From Schizophyllum amplum (Eukaryota; Basidiomycota; Agaricomycetes; Agaricales; Schizophyllaceae), in the NCBI GenBank assembly GCA_007026445.1, contig VDMD01000032.1, positions 1 to 64,000 of the forward strand: a stretch of DNA of 64,000 nucleotides, read 5' to 3'. A program made the position numbers and the translations under genes. The notes beneath the pieces were generated by a model. It saw nothing but the letters and a program-made list of their open reading frames with translations, was not told the DNA's origin and did not search any database. Shown piece after piece: positions 1 through 10,254 of the stretch (its first letter is position 1; each line of letters opens with the position of its first letter).

Positions 1-2818
1 GCCCTGTTTACGACGTTGGATCATTTTGCTCTCCTTACCGTCATCGCCAACACGAACGTTCGGGATTTTGTGACCTCGCTGCAGAGCTCGGGTAACGCCT
101 TGCGCCTGCAGCCCTCTCCAGTCAGTGTACTCATCTGTGAACCTGATCTGAGCTTACTGTCTGCAGGAGTGCTATCGCGCGTTCGGGGTTATGTCTCGCC
201 AGTGGACGTTTCTTCATCGCATGAAGCGCGCTGGACGAGCTCATGACGAGCGAGGCATTGCGGCTACTCATTCCGGCGAGGCCGCCGTACGCTGTTGGGC
301 GTGTCCGAAGGATGGGGTGAACATGCCGTTGGGTTGGCGGGACGACCAGACACAGTAAGCGCAAATACAAGAGCTCGATTGATGGCTCACGCATTACAGG
401 TACATTCACAAGTTGTTTTTGTCCATGGACGCGAACTTTCGCTTGAAAAATCGCTTCCGAAGGAACGCCCGCGCAGACGCGCCGCTTGCTGGTGGTTCAG
501 GCAGCATTGTCGAACCGCAAAAATACAAGGAGCATCTGCGTGGATATGTCAATGAGGAGGATGTACGTACGCCTCCTCATCTACTGTCGTATATACTGAT
601 CGCTCCGTAGGTTAGTACATGCATCTCGTTTGCCGCCCTCATGGAGAAGGATACAAAGCTGAGTACAGGCTGTCGCGTGTCTGGATGCGGCGCGTGCTCC
701 TGTACGCGACATGAGGCTATACGTCCGAATGGACTGGGCGACTTACAGAAGGGAGAGCGGCAAGTCATTGCCTTTGCGCCATCGTCCCTCAATTAATGTC
801 CTACTCAGATACGCAAACATGGACTTTATGTTTTGGTCGTCACTCAAGGGCGAACAGGTCTCCGAAGTCATGCTGACGTACGACATTGGATGTCAGTGGA
901 AGAAGAACCTGTTCGCCCGCCTTCCGAAGATCCCAGACGACATTCAACCCAGTCCGCAAGAAGGGCGGCCCGTCTTCGTTGTCGACGTGCGCCTCCCTGT
1001 CTGGCATGGTAACGTGCACGACATCGCCTGTCGAAGCGCCAACTCAGTGTGGTTCGCCCCCGGTGCTGGCAAGCCGGACGGTGAAGGCCCTGAGCGCATT
1101 TGGGCGTCCATGAACAGCATGGCAACAGCGACGAAGGAGATGGGTGAAGGTGTACGTGACGGCGTCATTGAGGGATGGACGGCACACCACAACATGCAGA
1201 AGAACGTAGGCCTTCGTGAGTACGCTGTGCCACAATCTAAACCGTCGTCTTACTCGTGATTCTGCAGGTGGCGGTCTCGACAATCGCTTGAAGATAGCAA
1301 CAGTGCAGAAGGAGCAACGCCTGGCGGAGTTGAAGGACATCGAGGACGCTCTTGACGTTAACACGTTGAGCGAGTGGCGTCAAATGTACACCGACTACGA
1401 GAGCAACAACGCGCTGCCGAACCCCTTCATGCCTCATGTGTCAGGTACGTACATCCTTCAGGTAAATATCTTAGTACTTACCTTCATTTGAAGATGGACC
1501 ATCTGAACAGAGCGTGCGCGCAGAGCTCGTCCGAGATGAAGCCAACGATGTCCGAGCAGGCAGAACACCGATGCGGGCGACTGCAAGCGCCACTTTCGTG
1601 TCCTTGGGCTTACAGTTACAAGAACAGCAGTACATATTCTCTTCAGACTATTGCTCGTTGTGCTCGCTCAGATTGTAGACGCCGTATCGCTGCTATGGCT
1701 CAGGGGATTACCCTTGCGACACTCGACCTCGACCGTAAGGTGCAAGAGCAACGAATCGCCTGGTTCAAGCGGCTCGGGCGCTATCGCTCGCTCCAAGAGC
1801 ACTTCATGCCGGTTGCAGTCGCAAAGGCTGTGGCAGCTGAACAAGCCCGTGACCCGGACACGCTGCCTCCAAATGCCGAGGACGTCAAGATATACCTACC
1901 ATCGGACCTCACCCGTGCAGAGCGGGACGAGGGCTGTACAGCAGGCCTGGCAGATGTTGAAGTGCGTTTACAGGTTGCATACTGTACTGACACGTTGAAG
2001 GACCTACGAAACCGCCTGCATGCACGTCGCTTTCTCATCAACGAGCGGAACACGCATGTTGTAGGCCAGCGTGACTCAACGCGCGCGCGCGGACTCATAG
2101 CGCGCCTCGACGACCGCATCATGCGCCTTGCTAACAAGTACCGTGCTGCGCGCGGTGCCCTTTTCCGTATCAAACTCGCCAGCGAGTATCCGGGGTTCAA
2201 GGAGCTGCACGATAGCGACCTCACAATTGACGACGACCGCGAAGCCGATGGCGCCAGTACGGAGCGGCTCAATAACCAGGGTGGACGCGGCAGTCGAGCG
2301 ATTGGCATCACACGCAAGACGGATGCAACACCTCGCTCGGCTCATGACAGGGAAGTCGCCGCCGTCCGGAGCGCAGATTCACGCCGCAACCTCACGTCCT
2401 GGATCTGGACCGCGCTTGGGGGCCCTGCTCAGAGTGAGGAATCACAGGTTCACGATGGTATGTTGTATATACACCCTGATTGGTACGTTGCTGACTACAT
2501 TCAGCTGTACGTGTCGAATGGGCGAAGGCACGCGCGCGGTCGGAGCGGTGGACTGAGGAGGTCGACATTCTTAAGGAGGAGATGCGACGTGTGCTTCGCT
2601 TTCTCGGCTGGCGGGCGACATGGTGGGACGTACGTGCAGCGTTCACTGCAACGCTTGACCCTGCTGGGCGTGCAGGGATTCGGGCATATGCATTGCGACA
2701 AGCACATCTTATGCGCCGTCTTCGCACCACGTTTCACGTGACTTGGTCAGCTGGATTAGGGCGAGCTGCAGTAGCGGAGGTGATTCCCGAGGAGGTGCCT
2801 CAGCAGCCTAGTTTGTAG
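1..2818 (+). CDS. KDZ-superfamily transposase, 5' end outside window
   Basis: This is the DDE-type transposase of a Kyakuja-Dileera-Zisupton element. Nine exons (1-120, 167-354, 400-562, 611-759, 809-1215, 1268-1444, 1494-1629, 1679-2457, 2505-2818) join in phase to 810 residues without an internal stop. Family landmarks appear in order: CWACPKDGVNMP, MDANFRL (Asp113), GLGDLQKGER, YDIGCQW (Asp232), DGEGPERIW (Glu299), TKEMG, PNPF, GLQLQEQQ, and RVEWAKARAR near the C terminus. Asp113, Asp232 and Glu299 are the likely catalytic triad; that assignment is inferred from their conservation in the family. Introns are 45-52 nt. Seven begin GT; the one at 760-808 begins GC. The usual N-terminal cysteine-cluster (CxC) region would lie upstream of the window. 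The frame is open throughout, so this copy may be recent. The exon 1/2 junction is the least certain. Confidence 0.9.
760..808 (+). other. GC-AG intron in the KDZ transposase
   Basis: The reading frame on both sides joins only if the 49-nt intron starts with GCAAGT and ends with CAG. This yields the family-conserved junction LQKGER/YANMD. No GT donor at this place gives that junction. Confidence 0.75.
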
Positions 2819-3476
2819 CCTTCATTCATTCATAATGTAGTAATGTCTAGGCTGTTGGCTCTATGTTTGTACAACAATAACTCTTGCATCAAGCAGCTCG
2901 TCTTCAAACCAGTCTAGTATAGCTCAACTGGCTCCTGATTGACCTGAGTCATTGTAGGATGAACTGCATAATGAGCCACCTCCTTTAGATAATGAGCCAT
3001 GTCCTACAAAAGGAAACTCGAAGGTCGACTGGCCCTATGGCTCAATTTGGCCCTATGTGTGGCCTACCTGGCACCAGCCACTAGTGGCAGCATTCGGGTG
3101 AAATGAATTTGGCATCAGTGGCAAGATCCAGGCCCATTTGCCTAATGTGCCCTACCACTGGTGACGGCTTTGACATCCCGAACAATGGTGACATCAACGG
3201 ATTGCGACGATCAATATGCTTATCAGCCGAATACTAGCACGCAAAAAACATCGGGTGAGAGCTGATGAAGGCTCACAAGGATACGAGCACCAGGGCAAGC
3301 AAAGATAAGCTAATCAAGACTACACAGCGGCAGAAGCCATGCGCAGATGTGGAAGCCGACTGGCGCCGAACAACTATGGACTGCGCATGCGGGATTAGAC
3401 GTGACAAGGATCAGCAGATGATAATAGCGTGAGGTGGATGTGCGCTAATGGCACACCGAGTGGGTGAAAAAGTCAG

Positions 3477-3523
3477 AGTCCGGCTGTCAAAACCTCGACA
3501 GAGGATGTTTTGAGTGCGGGACT
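3477..3523. repeat. hairpin repeat, copy 1
   Basis: The arms AGTCCGGC-t-GTCAAAAC and GTTTTGAG-t-GCGGGACT enclose CTCGACAGAGGAT, giving an imperfect stem-loop. It is followed by GACTTTGACTTTTGAA. A second copy with better pairing lies 260 bp downstream in the same orientation. It could be the paired ends of a small element; no transposition mark is visible. Confidence 0.6.
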
Positions 3524-3736
3524 TTGACTTTTGAACTTTTCAAAGTCGGCGTGGTTACCCATCCAGCAAAAGTAGTGCGCAGGTAAGAAGCAGCGTGCGA
3601 GGTGCGATGCGGAAGCCGACGCATGGCGGGTGAGCATGGATCGGACATGTGTGATGAGATTCGATAACGATCACCGAATGATGACGGAATATGGGGGATG
3701 AGGCCGAAAGGCACATTCGGTGAGCTCAAAATCCAG

Positions 3737-3783
3737 AGTCCCGCAGTCAAAACCTCGACAGGCGGCGTTTTGAGAGCGGGACT
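3737..3783. repeat. hairpin repeat, copy 2
   Basis: The arms AGTCCCGC and GCGGGACT pair perfectly outside, and TCAAAAC/GTTTTGA pair inside, around CTCGACAGGCGG. The same ACTTTGACTTTTGAA tail follows as in copy 1 at 3477-3523. The direct duplication covers roughly 65-75 bp including flanks. Confidence 0.65.
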
Positions 3784-4230
3784 TTGACTTTTGAAAGTTT
3801 CAAGTCCAAAAGCGGTGGCGCGGGCTGACGCGGGTCAACCAAACAAGGACAGATGGATGCGAGTCGCAATGGGTAAGTAACTGGAGATGTAAGAACGTAC
3901 AGCAAGGCTAGCTGGAGGTAAAGCGGCGCAAGCAGATAAACTGGTCTCTGACATAAAGGGAGGGCCTGCAGGTAGGAGAGGTACATGAACCAAGTGTACA
4001 ATAGTAGCCGCACATGTGAGCGAGGGCACCGCAAACAGACGAGGTACATGCGCGCAAGGAAGAGCAGAGGTGCTGGAAATGAGTGACATACCTGGGCGCA
4101 AATCAGCATTGACAGCAGACAAGGAACGAGGTGTGGTAAACATCAGTGACCACTGACAGAGAATTGGGGGACAGATAAGCTGAACCGCAAAGGTGCGAAG
4201 ATGAACCACCCTAACCCGAAGAGAAGCAGC

Positions 4231-4318
4231 ACCACTGAGGTGCGAAGAAGGACCACCGGGGTGCGAAGCAGAACCACCGGGGTGCGAAGCGGAACCACCA
4301 GGGTGCGAAGCAGAACCG
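4231..4318. repeat. 21-bp minisatellite
   Basis: Three to four copies of a unit close to CCACCGGGGTGCGAAGCAGAA occur head to tail, with a decayed copy upstream at about 4190-4230. The related phrase GCAGAACC recurs at 5041-5090, just beyond the MITE, so the MITE probably landed in or beside the same repeat family. Confidence 0.7.
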
Positions 4319-4610
4319 CATAGCTGGATGAGAAGAGAGTGAATGCGCAAAATGATTCAAAATCAGGACGGCACTGGGTTTGGCAACGGTGACGGCAGGC
4401 CGACGGTGAGGAAACACCTCGCAATGTCAGCCAAAGTGGGAATTTTATTGCGATGATCAAAGAATTCGGTTGCGGGGGGGAGAATGTGGTGTGGACAACA
4501 GCGACGAGGGGGGTGAAGCCAACGACGACACCAGGAAACGTGAGTTGATGACACCCTGAATGGGTAACAACAGCCAGCTTATTGCATATTAAATCCAAAT
4601 TTAATTCCCT

Positions 4611-5042
4611 ATTATTAGTAGGCAGTGGCACGGGTGCAACCCCGGGTGTCCCAGCACCAACCCGCACCCCGACCCCACAAGGTCGAGACCCCGCGCAAGG
4701 GTGTGGGGTCTTTGCGGGGTCAGCGGGGTCAGCGGGTTAACCCCGGGTTTTTGTCAAAGCGGTTGCCTTTTTCGTGCACCCTGGCAAGGGTGCACGAAAA
4801 AGGAAGGTGCTCCGAGATCCCCATTGTATGTACAGACCTCGCATTCATATGATAAAGACTACTTTCTACGAATACTGTCCCAACCCTCCTTGAGCTCGGA
4901 CTCATTGTTGGACCCCCTTCTGGCTCAAGGGGTTTGCCGGGGTGTGGGGTCACCACCTGGCTGACCCGCACCCTGACCCCACTGGGTTGGGGTGCGCAAC
5001 CCTGTGGGGTTACCCTGACCCCTGCCATTGCCTAATTATTAG
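4611..5042. mobile_element. hAT-like MITE with 8-bp target-site duplication
   Basis: The element proper is 4619-5034 (416 bp). It starts TAGGCAGTGGCACGGGT and ends with the reverse complement of TAGGCAATGGCAGGGGT, matching at 15 of 17 bases. The direct repeat ATTATTAG flanks it exactly at 4611-4618 and 5035-5042. An 8-bp duplication with ends beginning TAG is typical of hAT-superfamily elements, and the absence of coding capacity makes this a non-autonomous copy. The interior is GC-rich, with repeated GGGGTC/GACCCC words and a 17-bp perfect hairpin. The target was the edge of a decaying Lys/Ala-rich repeat gene. Confidence 0.85.
4766..4803. repeat. perfect 17-bp inverted repeat inside the MITE
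   Basis: The arm CCTTTTTCGTGCACCCT (4766-4782) is followed by a GGCA loop and its exact reverse complement (4787-4803). It lies near the middle of the 416-bp MITE, so a transcript of either strand would fold into a hairpin. Confidence 0.9.
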
Positions 5043-5809
5043 CAGAACCAGCCACGAGCAGAACCGGTTCTGATAGCAGAACCACGGATAAGGGGGATAG
5101 ATGCCACGACAGCGAAGGTACATGCCACCGTGACGAAGACGATGGAATCCATTCATGCGGCACGAGCAGCCGGTGTGACCTCGAAGGCCGTTCGCCAGAC
5201 CTCGAAGACGTCGACGGGAGCTACGATGGCTGTGCGCCAGAATACGAAGGCGTCTACGACAGCTACGAAGGCGTCTACGACAGCTACCAAGAGTTAGCGT
5301 TGACGGCAGCCGTAGAGGAGCTGACAAAAGCCTGGGTGGAGACGCTGGCGAAAGCCTGGGCGGAGACGCTGGCGAAAGCTTGGATGGAGATGAGCGTGGC
5401 GAAGAAAGCGGGGGAGACAAGCGTCGCGAAGGGAGCGGGAGAGGTGAGCGTGGCGAAGAGAGCGGGAGAGGAGAGCGTGGCGAAGAGACTCGGGGCAGCG
5501 GCGAAGACAGCGGCGGAGAAGGCGGCGAAGACAGCGGCGGAGATGAGCGCGGCGAAAAGACCCGAGGCGGAGATGAGCGCGATGAAGGGAGTGGCGACAG
5601 CGGAGGAGGGGACAGCGAAGGAGAACGCGGAGATGACGGCAAAGGAGAACACGGAGATGCCAGCGAAGGCGACCACGGAGGTCATCGAGGCAGACGTGTC
5701 GGTGAATAATAATAATATCGAGGCAGACGCGGCGGCGGTCCGAGTCGTTGAGGAAAACGCGGCGGCGGTTGTCGAGGCTGATGCGCCGACGGACGTTGAA
5801 CAGCCCTAA
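5043..5809 (+). pseudogene. truncated, frameshifted copy of Lys/Ala-rich repeat protein
   Basis: This copy is homologous to the C-terminal part of the minus-strand gene at 21196-22488. Shared phrases include MESIHAARAAG (MES here, TES there), LAKAWAE, MSVAKK, a VEADA-type stretch and a terminal VEQP/NAEQP. The upstream frame (from about 5103) ends at a TAG at 5295-5297, while the homology continues in another frame from about 5300 to 5809, so at least one frameshift separates the halves. The N-terminal Cys/His region is missing; homology fades at the MITE boundary at 5042. Downstream, both copies run into the same GACGGGAAGAGACAGAAG segment and a CTTGAGAGC-type satellite, so a whole repeat unit was duplicated. 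Confidence 0.7.
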
Positions 5810-5849
5810 CTGCTAATATACTTACTCTGCCATCAACACTAGCACGAGG

Positions 5850-6670
5850 GCGACGGGAAGAGACAGAAGAGATATATACGTGGGTCGTCGAGCTCGAGAG
5901 CTGACTCCTGGAGCTCACGAGCAGAGTCGTCGAAAGCTCGAGAGCCGAGTTGTCCAGCTTGAGAGTTAAAGCGTTGAGCGGCTGAGCCTGAGAGCAGAGT
6001 CGTCGAGCTTGAGGAAGGCGAGTCATTGAGCTTGAGGAAGGTAAGTCGGTGAGCTTGAGAGCCGAGACGTCGAACTCGAAAATTGAGGCGTCAAGCTTGG
6101 GAGTCGAGTCATCAAGCTCGGGAGCACAGGCTTCCAGTGCGTGAGTAGAGGCGAGACGTCGAGTTCGACGGCTGAGACGTCAGGCTTAAGAGTTGATGCC
6201 CACCTCGATAACTGAGGCGTTGAGCTCAAAGATTGGGATGTTCGAGGTCGAGTTGAGTACTCGAGCTAGAAAGCTGAGGCGCCCGGAGCGCGTGGTTTGA
6301 GGCGTCGAGTTTGAGAGCCGAGTCGTTGAGCTTGAGAGCCTAGGCGTCGAGCTTGAGAGCCGAGGCGTCGAGCCTGAGAGCTGAGGTGTTTAGCTTGAGA
6401 GTTGAGGTGTTTAGCTTGAGAGTTGAGTCGTTGAACTTGACAGGTGAGGCGTCGAGCTCAAGGATCCAGGCATCGAGCTTGTTAGCCGAGGCATCGAGCT
6501 TGAGGCTCGAGGCGTCGAGCTTGAGGAAGGCGGATTGTCGAGCTTGAGCGACGAGACGTCGAGTTCGACGGTTGAGAAGTCGAGCTTGAGCGACGAGAAG
6601 TCGAGTTCGACAGTTGAGACGTCGAGCTCGAGGGATGAGGCGGAGTCGAAACAAAGAGCTGAGGCGTCGT
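5850..6670. repeat. degenerate 18-21-bp satellite (GTCGAGCTTGAGAGCCGAG type)
   Basis: Dozens of imperfect copies of GCGTCGAGCTTGAGAGCCGAG, with variants such as GTTTAGCTTGAGAGTTGAG, run head to tail. Its reverse complement makes up the segment at 20745-21170, next to the other copy of the Lys/Ala-rich gene. Open frames through it code only for Ser/Leu/Glu runs and are not taken as genes. Confidence 0.8.
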
Positions 6671-6729
6671 CGAGCTTGATGAATCAAAATGTTTGGCGCG
6701 AAACGACGAAGGCTGCGGTGGGGTTGTAA

Positions 6730-7690
6730 GTAAAGTGAGAGAGAAGTGCGAGATGAGAGAGAGGATTGCAACATAATGGAGGATTGCGAGACGAGAGGGA
6801 GAGCTGCAAGATGGTAGAGGATTGCGAGATGGTAGAGGATTGCGAGATGGCAGAGAGAAATGCGAGATGAGAGTGGACTGTGAGATGAGAGCGAGGTTAT
6901 TGGAGGATGAGGGAGGATTGCGAGATGAGAGAGGACGTAGGAAGAGTGATTAGGATCCTAAGGTGGAAAGATGGCAAGAGGGAGGGAGGGGGAGCGACAA
7001 GAGGGACGGGGAAGCGACGATAGGGAGGGAGAGCGAGGGGAGGGAGAGCGAGGGGAGGGAGAGCGAGGCGGGGGGGAAGGACTGATGAGGGAGGGCGAAC
7101 AAAGAGGGAGGGCGAGCAGTGAGGGAGGGCGAGCAGTGAGGGAGGGGGGTGACGATGGGAAATGGGAGTAACGAGAGGAGAAGGGGGGAAACAAGTCACG
7201 AGGGACACGAAAGGGAGGGAGTGATGAGAGGAAGGGGAGCGAGGAGAAGAAGGGAAGCGAGGAGAGGAAGAGGAGCGAGTAGAGGAAGAGGAGCGAGGAG
7301 AGGAAGGAGAGCTAGAAGCAGGAAAGATGGGAGGGGGAGGGTCGAGGAGAAGGAGAGGGGGGGGAGCGAAGACGAGAGGAGCTAGCGATGATAGCGAAGG
7401 GGGAGCGGCGAGAAGAAGGGAGAGGGACGAAAGGGTTTGGGGCGAGGGGCGACGAGCTGGAGGGGAGGACTGATGAGAGGGAAGGGGGCGACAAGAGCGA
7501 AAGGGGGCGACAACAGGGAGGGGGGGGGCGACGAGAGGAAGGGGGGGCGACAAGAGGAAGGGGGGGCGACAAGAGGAAGGGGGGGGCGACGAGAGGAAGG
7601 AGGGGCGACAAGAGGAAGGAGGGGCGACAAGAGGAAGGGGGATGGATGATGTGAAGAAGGAAGGACGGGGGACCTAAATATGGGTGCCGG
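6730..7690. repeat. purine-rich minisatellite tract
   Basis: The + strand is almost wholly A/G. It starts with ATTGCGAGATGGTAGAGG units (about 6775-6900) and passes into GGGAGGGAGAGCGAGG and GGGGGGCGACAAGAGGAAG units. Long frames on both strands result from the lack of stop-forming words and are not supported as genes. Confidence 0.8.
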
Positions 7691-7701
7691 AGAAGAGGAA
7701 A

Positions 7702-7807
7702 CGACGGATAGTAGAGAGGGCAACGCGACGGATAGTAGAGAGGGCAACGCGACGGATAGTAGAGAGGGCAACACGACGGATAGTAGAGAGGGCAACGCGA
7801 CGGATAT
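7702..7807. repeat. 24-bp tandem repeat, about 4.4 copies
   Basis: CGACGGATAGTAGAGAGGGC plus AACG repeats at 7702, 7726, 7750 and 7774, with a partial copy from 7798. Copies are nearly identical, so the array is young. Confidence 0.9.
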
Positions 7808-7917
7808 CAGAAGGGAGAGACGGCGGAGGTAAAGAGAATTGTAGAGGAAGGCGAGCGACGGGGAGCAGGACGATGACGAGGAGCAGGACGATGACGAGGT
7901 GCAATTCAAACGAACTG

Positions 7918-7973
7918 TGGGACACAGAGACGAACAGCGGGACACAGAGACGAACAGTGGGACACAGAGAGGA
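7918..7973. repeat. 20-bp tandem repeat, about 2.8 copies
   Basis: GGGACACAGAGACGAACAGC repeats almost perfectly just downstream of the 24-bp array. No gene is visible here. Confidence 0.85.
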
Positions 7974-8034
7974 CAGTCGTAGAGAACAGACTGAAGATGC
8001 ATAGCAACAAGGAACTGCAAAATGCGGCACTCAC

Positions 8035-8142
8035 TACGCGAGAGGCGTCAAGCCTAAGTAGTACCGCGTTGGCGCGAGAGGCGTCAAGCCTGACTAGCGC
8101 CGTATTGGCGCGAGAGGCGTCAAGCCTGACTAGCGCCGCATT
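8035..8142. repeat. 36-bp tandem repeat, three copies
   Basis: Copies start at about 8035, 8071 and 8107. Each begins GCGAGAGGCGTCAAGCCT and ends in a variable GCGCCGCATTG-like tail. The second and third copies differ by one or two bases. Three further CTTGAG/GCGTCAAG-type words link it to the satellite at 5850-6670. Confidence 0.85.
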
Positions 8143-8213
8143 GGCACGCTCGAACTTGCTTTGGGTGAGTGACAAGGGCTGGGTGAGCGACAAGGGCTAG
8201 GATCGTAAGGTAA

Positions 8214-9035
8214 GAAGTCGGCGAGAGGGAGGGCGGTTTGATGAGCGAGTACATTTGCAAGCCAGAAAGGCGGTGAGAGGGAGGGGGGTGATAAGAGAGA
8301 GGGGGACGATGAGCGAGAGGGGGACGATGAGAGGAAAAACGACGACGAGAGAGAGGGAGGGCGGTGAGGGAAAAGGACGGCGAGAAGGAGGGGTACGATG
8401 AGAAGGAGGGCGGGAGCGATGAAAGGGACGTGATGTAAGGGAAGGGGAGCAACGTGCGAGAGGGATTGGGCGCGGTGAGAGGGATTGGGCGCGGCGAGAG
8501 GGATTGGGAGCGGCGAGAGGGAGGAGCGGTGAAGAGAGGGAGGGAAGGAGAGCGACGAGGGGGACCGAGGGGAGCGTATAAAAGAAAGGGGAAGCGGCGT
8601 GCGAGAGGGAGAAAGGGGCGAGAAGGAGGGGAGGGCGAAGACGAGGGGAGGGCGAAGACGAGGGGAGGGCGAAGACGAGGGGAGGAAGGGGAGGGCGAAG
8701 ATGAGGGGAGGGAGGGGAGGGCGAAGGCAAGGGGAGGAAGGGGATGGCGAAGACGAGGGGAGGGAGGGGAGGGCGAAGGCGAGGGGAGGAGAGGAGAGAG
8801 ATGAAAGGGAGGGAGAGAGCGACGAGCGGGAGGGAACAACGTGCAATCGGGATTGTAGGATAATACAATGGCCAGCTAGGGGCGGGGAAGTGACAACGAA
8901 GGGAGGGAAAGTAAGGAGAGGGAGGGAAGGTGGGCACGGGCGAAGGAGAGGGAGGGACAGTAAGGAGAGGGAGGGAAAGTGAGGAGAGGGAGGGGATGGT
9001 GGGCACGGGCGAAGGCGAGGGAGGGGTAGCGATGA
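8214..9035. repeat. second purine-rich minisatellite tract
   Basis: The + strand is again nearly pure A/G. GGGAGGGCGAAGACGAG units dominate 8630-8790, and GGGATTGGGCGCGGCGAGA units lie at 8463-8515. The strand bias is the mirror of the pyrimidine-rich satellite at 53.8-61.3 kb. No gene is called. Confidence 0.8.
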
Positions 9036-9221
9036 CGAAAGAAATACTTAGAAGTTCGAAGAGCCTAGAGGTACAGGATTACGAAATTGACGAGGTGCAG
9101 GACAATGTGAAGGCGCATGTAAACGAACAAGGGACATATGCAGAACAGAAGGATTTAAGGGGGACTGGAGGAGAATGGAACGAAGTACGCGGCACTTACT
9201 ACGCGAGAGGCGAGTCGCGAT

Positions 9222-9348
9222 GGAGCAGCGCTGCGTTGTTGAGAAGCGCCACGCTGTCGAGTAGCGCAGCATCGTCGAGTAGCGCTGCGTTATCGAGTAG
9301 CGCCGCGTTGTCGAGTAGCGCCGCGTCGTCGAGTAGCACCCCGTTGGC
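9222..9348. repeat. 18-bp tandem repeat, about seven copies
   Basis: Units of TCGAGTAGCGCCGCGTTG with small changes run head to tail. In one frame they encode a SSSAAL-type hexapeptide, but no start, splice context or flanking coding sequence supports a protein. Confidence 0.85.
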
Positions 9349-9420
9349 GTCGTCCGAAACTTTGGTCAGCGACACAAGGGCTGTTTATTCAGCAGCAGGA
9401 TATGGCCTTGCGCGAGAGTA

Positions 9421-10254
9421 GCAGGGTGTACGGCTAGTGATCCCTGCAGGAACCATCTGCCATGGCGCGCTGCGCGCTGTCCGCCGCCGACATCTTTTGT
9501 TGGACAGATGAGGCAAAACGAGGCTCTCCATCGACGTGCCTAGGCGAGCAGGCAAGTCTAAGTTAAAGCTGTGACACGGCTGTTTCCATGGTTTCTGTGG
9601 TTTGACGCAGGTGGAGCAGCGCAGGTGGTCCGGACCGTGGACGGTAAAAAAAAGCGATGAAAAGAAAAAGCGATGAAAAGGTACGCGCCTTGACTTGGGT
9701 AGTGCAGACGGACTCGAGTCGAGGTACTTATAGATATCGCATTGCATCGCGTCGCGGCTATTCAACGGTGTAGGAAGAAGACAGGAAGGACGAGCGACGA
9801 GCGCAACGAACAGAGATCGTGGAGGTCAAGGTTCGACTGGAAGTTCGACAGAAAACGTCACTGATCGCGTGATGGGCACGCACGTGGGAACTTGATCGGC
9901 GTGTGAAGAGGGCTGGTTATCCTGCTCATCCCCGTCCCCGACGCGCTGCCCGCTCTCGCTCCTTACTCCGCGCCTTGGATAGCCGTGCTTGCTGCTTTTC
10001 CACACAGCGACGCGCTCCAAACAGTGCCATACCCACCGCGCGCGCGTCAAATAAACAAAATCCGCGGCAAACATATATATACTGGCGTCCCCGCGACCCA
10101 GACCGATACGTGCGTGGTCGCCAGCCTTGACGCTGAAAGAGACGCGCTGACATCCCCTCTTTGTCCTGCAGATAGAAGCGAGCACCCGAGCCAGTTCATG
10201 CCGAGCGGCCCCTCCTGACTCGCCCGGCTCGGTTCTGTTCCCCCGTCCCCGCCG
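9421..10254. promoter_or_regulatory. gene-free stretch holding the promoter and 5' UTR of the 10255 gene
   Basis: No gene is seen. At 9646-9680 AAAAAGCGATGAAAAG occurs twice in a row. A TATATATA run lies at 10074-10081, about 175 bp before the start codon, and could serve as a TATA element. The last ~60 bases before the ATG are C-rich, as in many fungal leaders. The exact transcription start cannot be read from sequence. Confidence 0.35.

Larger units (their letters stand above)
2819..4610. other. gene-free repeat-rich stretch downstream of KDZ gene
   Basis: I see no convincing gene here. The first ~400 bases after the transposase stop are probably its 3' UTR and the element's 3' flank. I could not find a terminal inverted repeat because the element's 5' end is not in the window. 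The stretch holds two copies of a hairpin-bearing repeat and a 21-bp minisatellite, listed separately. The open frames here are short and low in complexity. Confidence 0.5.

Noticed and set aside
5300..5809. Intact plus-strand gene for the Lys/Ala-rich protein
   Set aside because: The frame begins at TTG directly after a stop in the homologous upstream frame, and the first half of the protein is missing.
7702..8142. CRISPR-like array
   Set aside because: Repeats are directly adjacent with no unique spacers, and the genome is eukaryotic.
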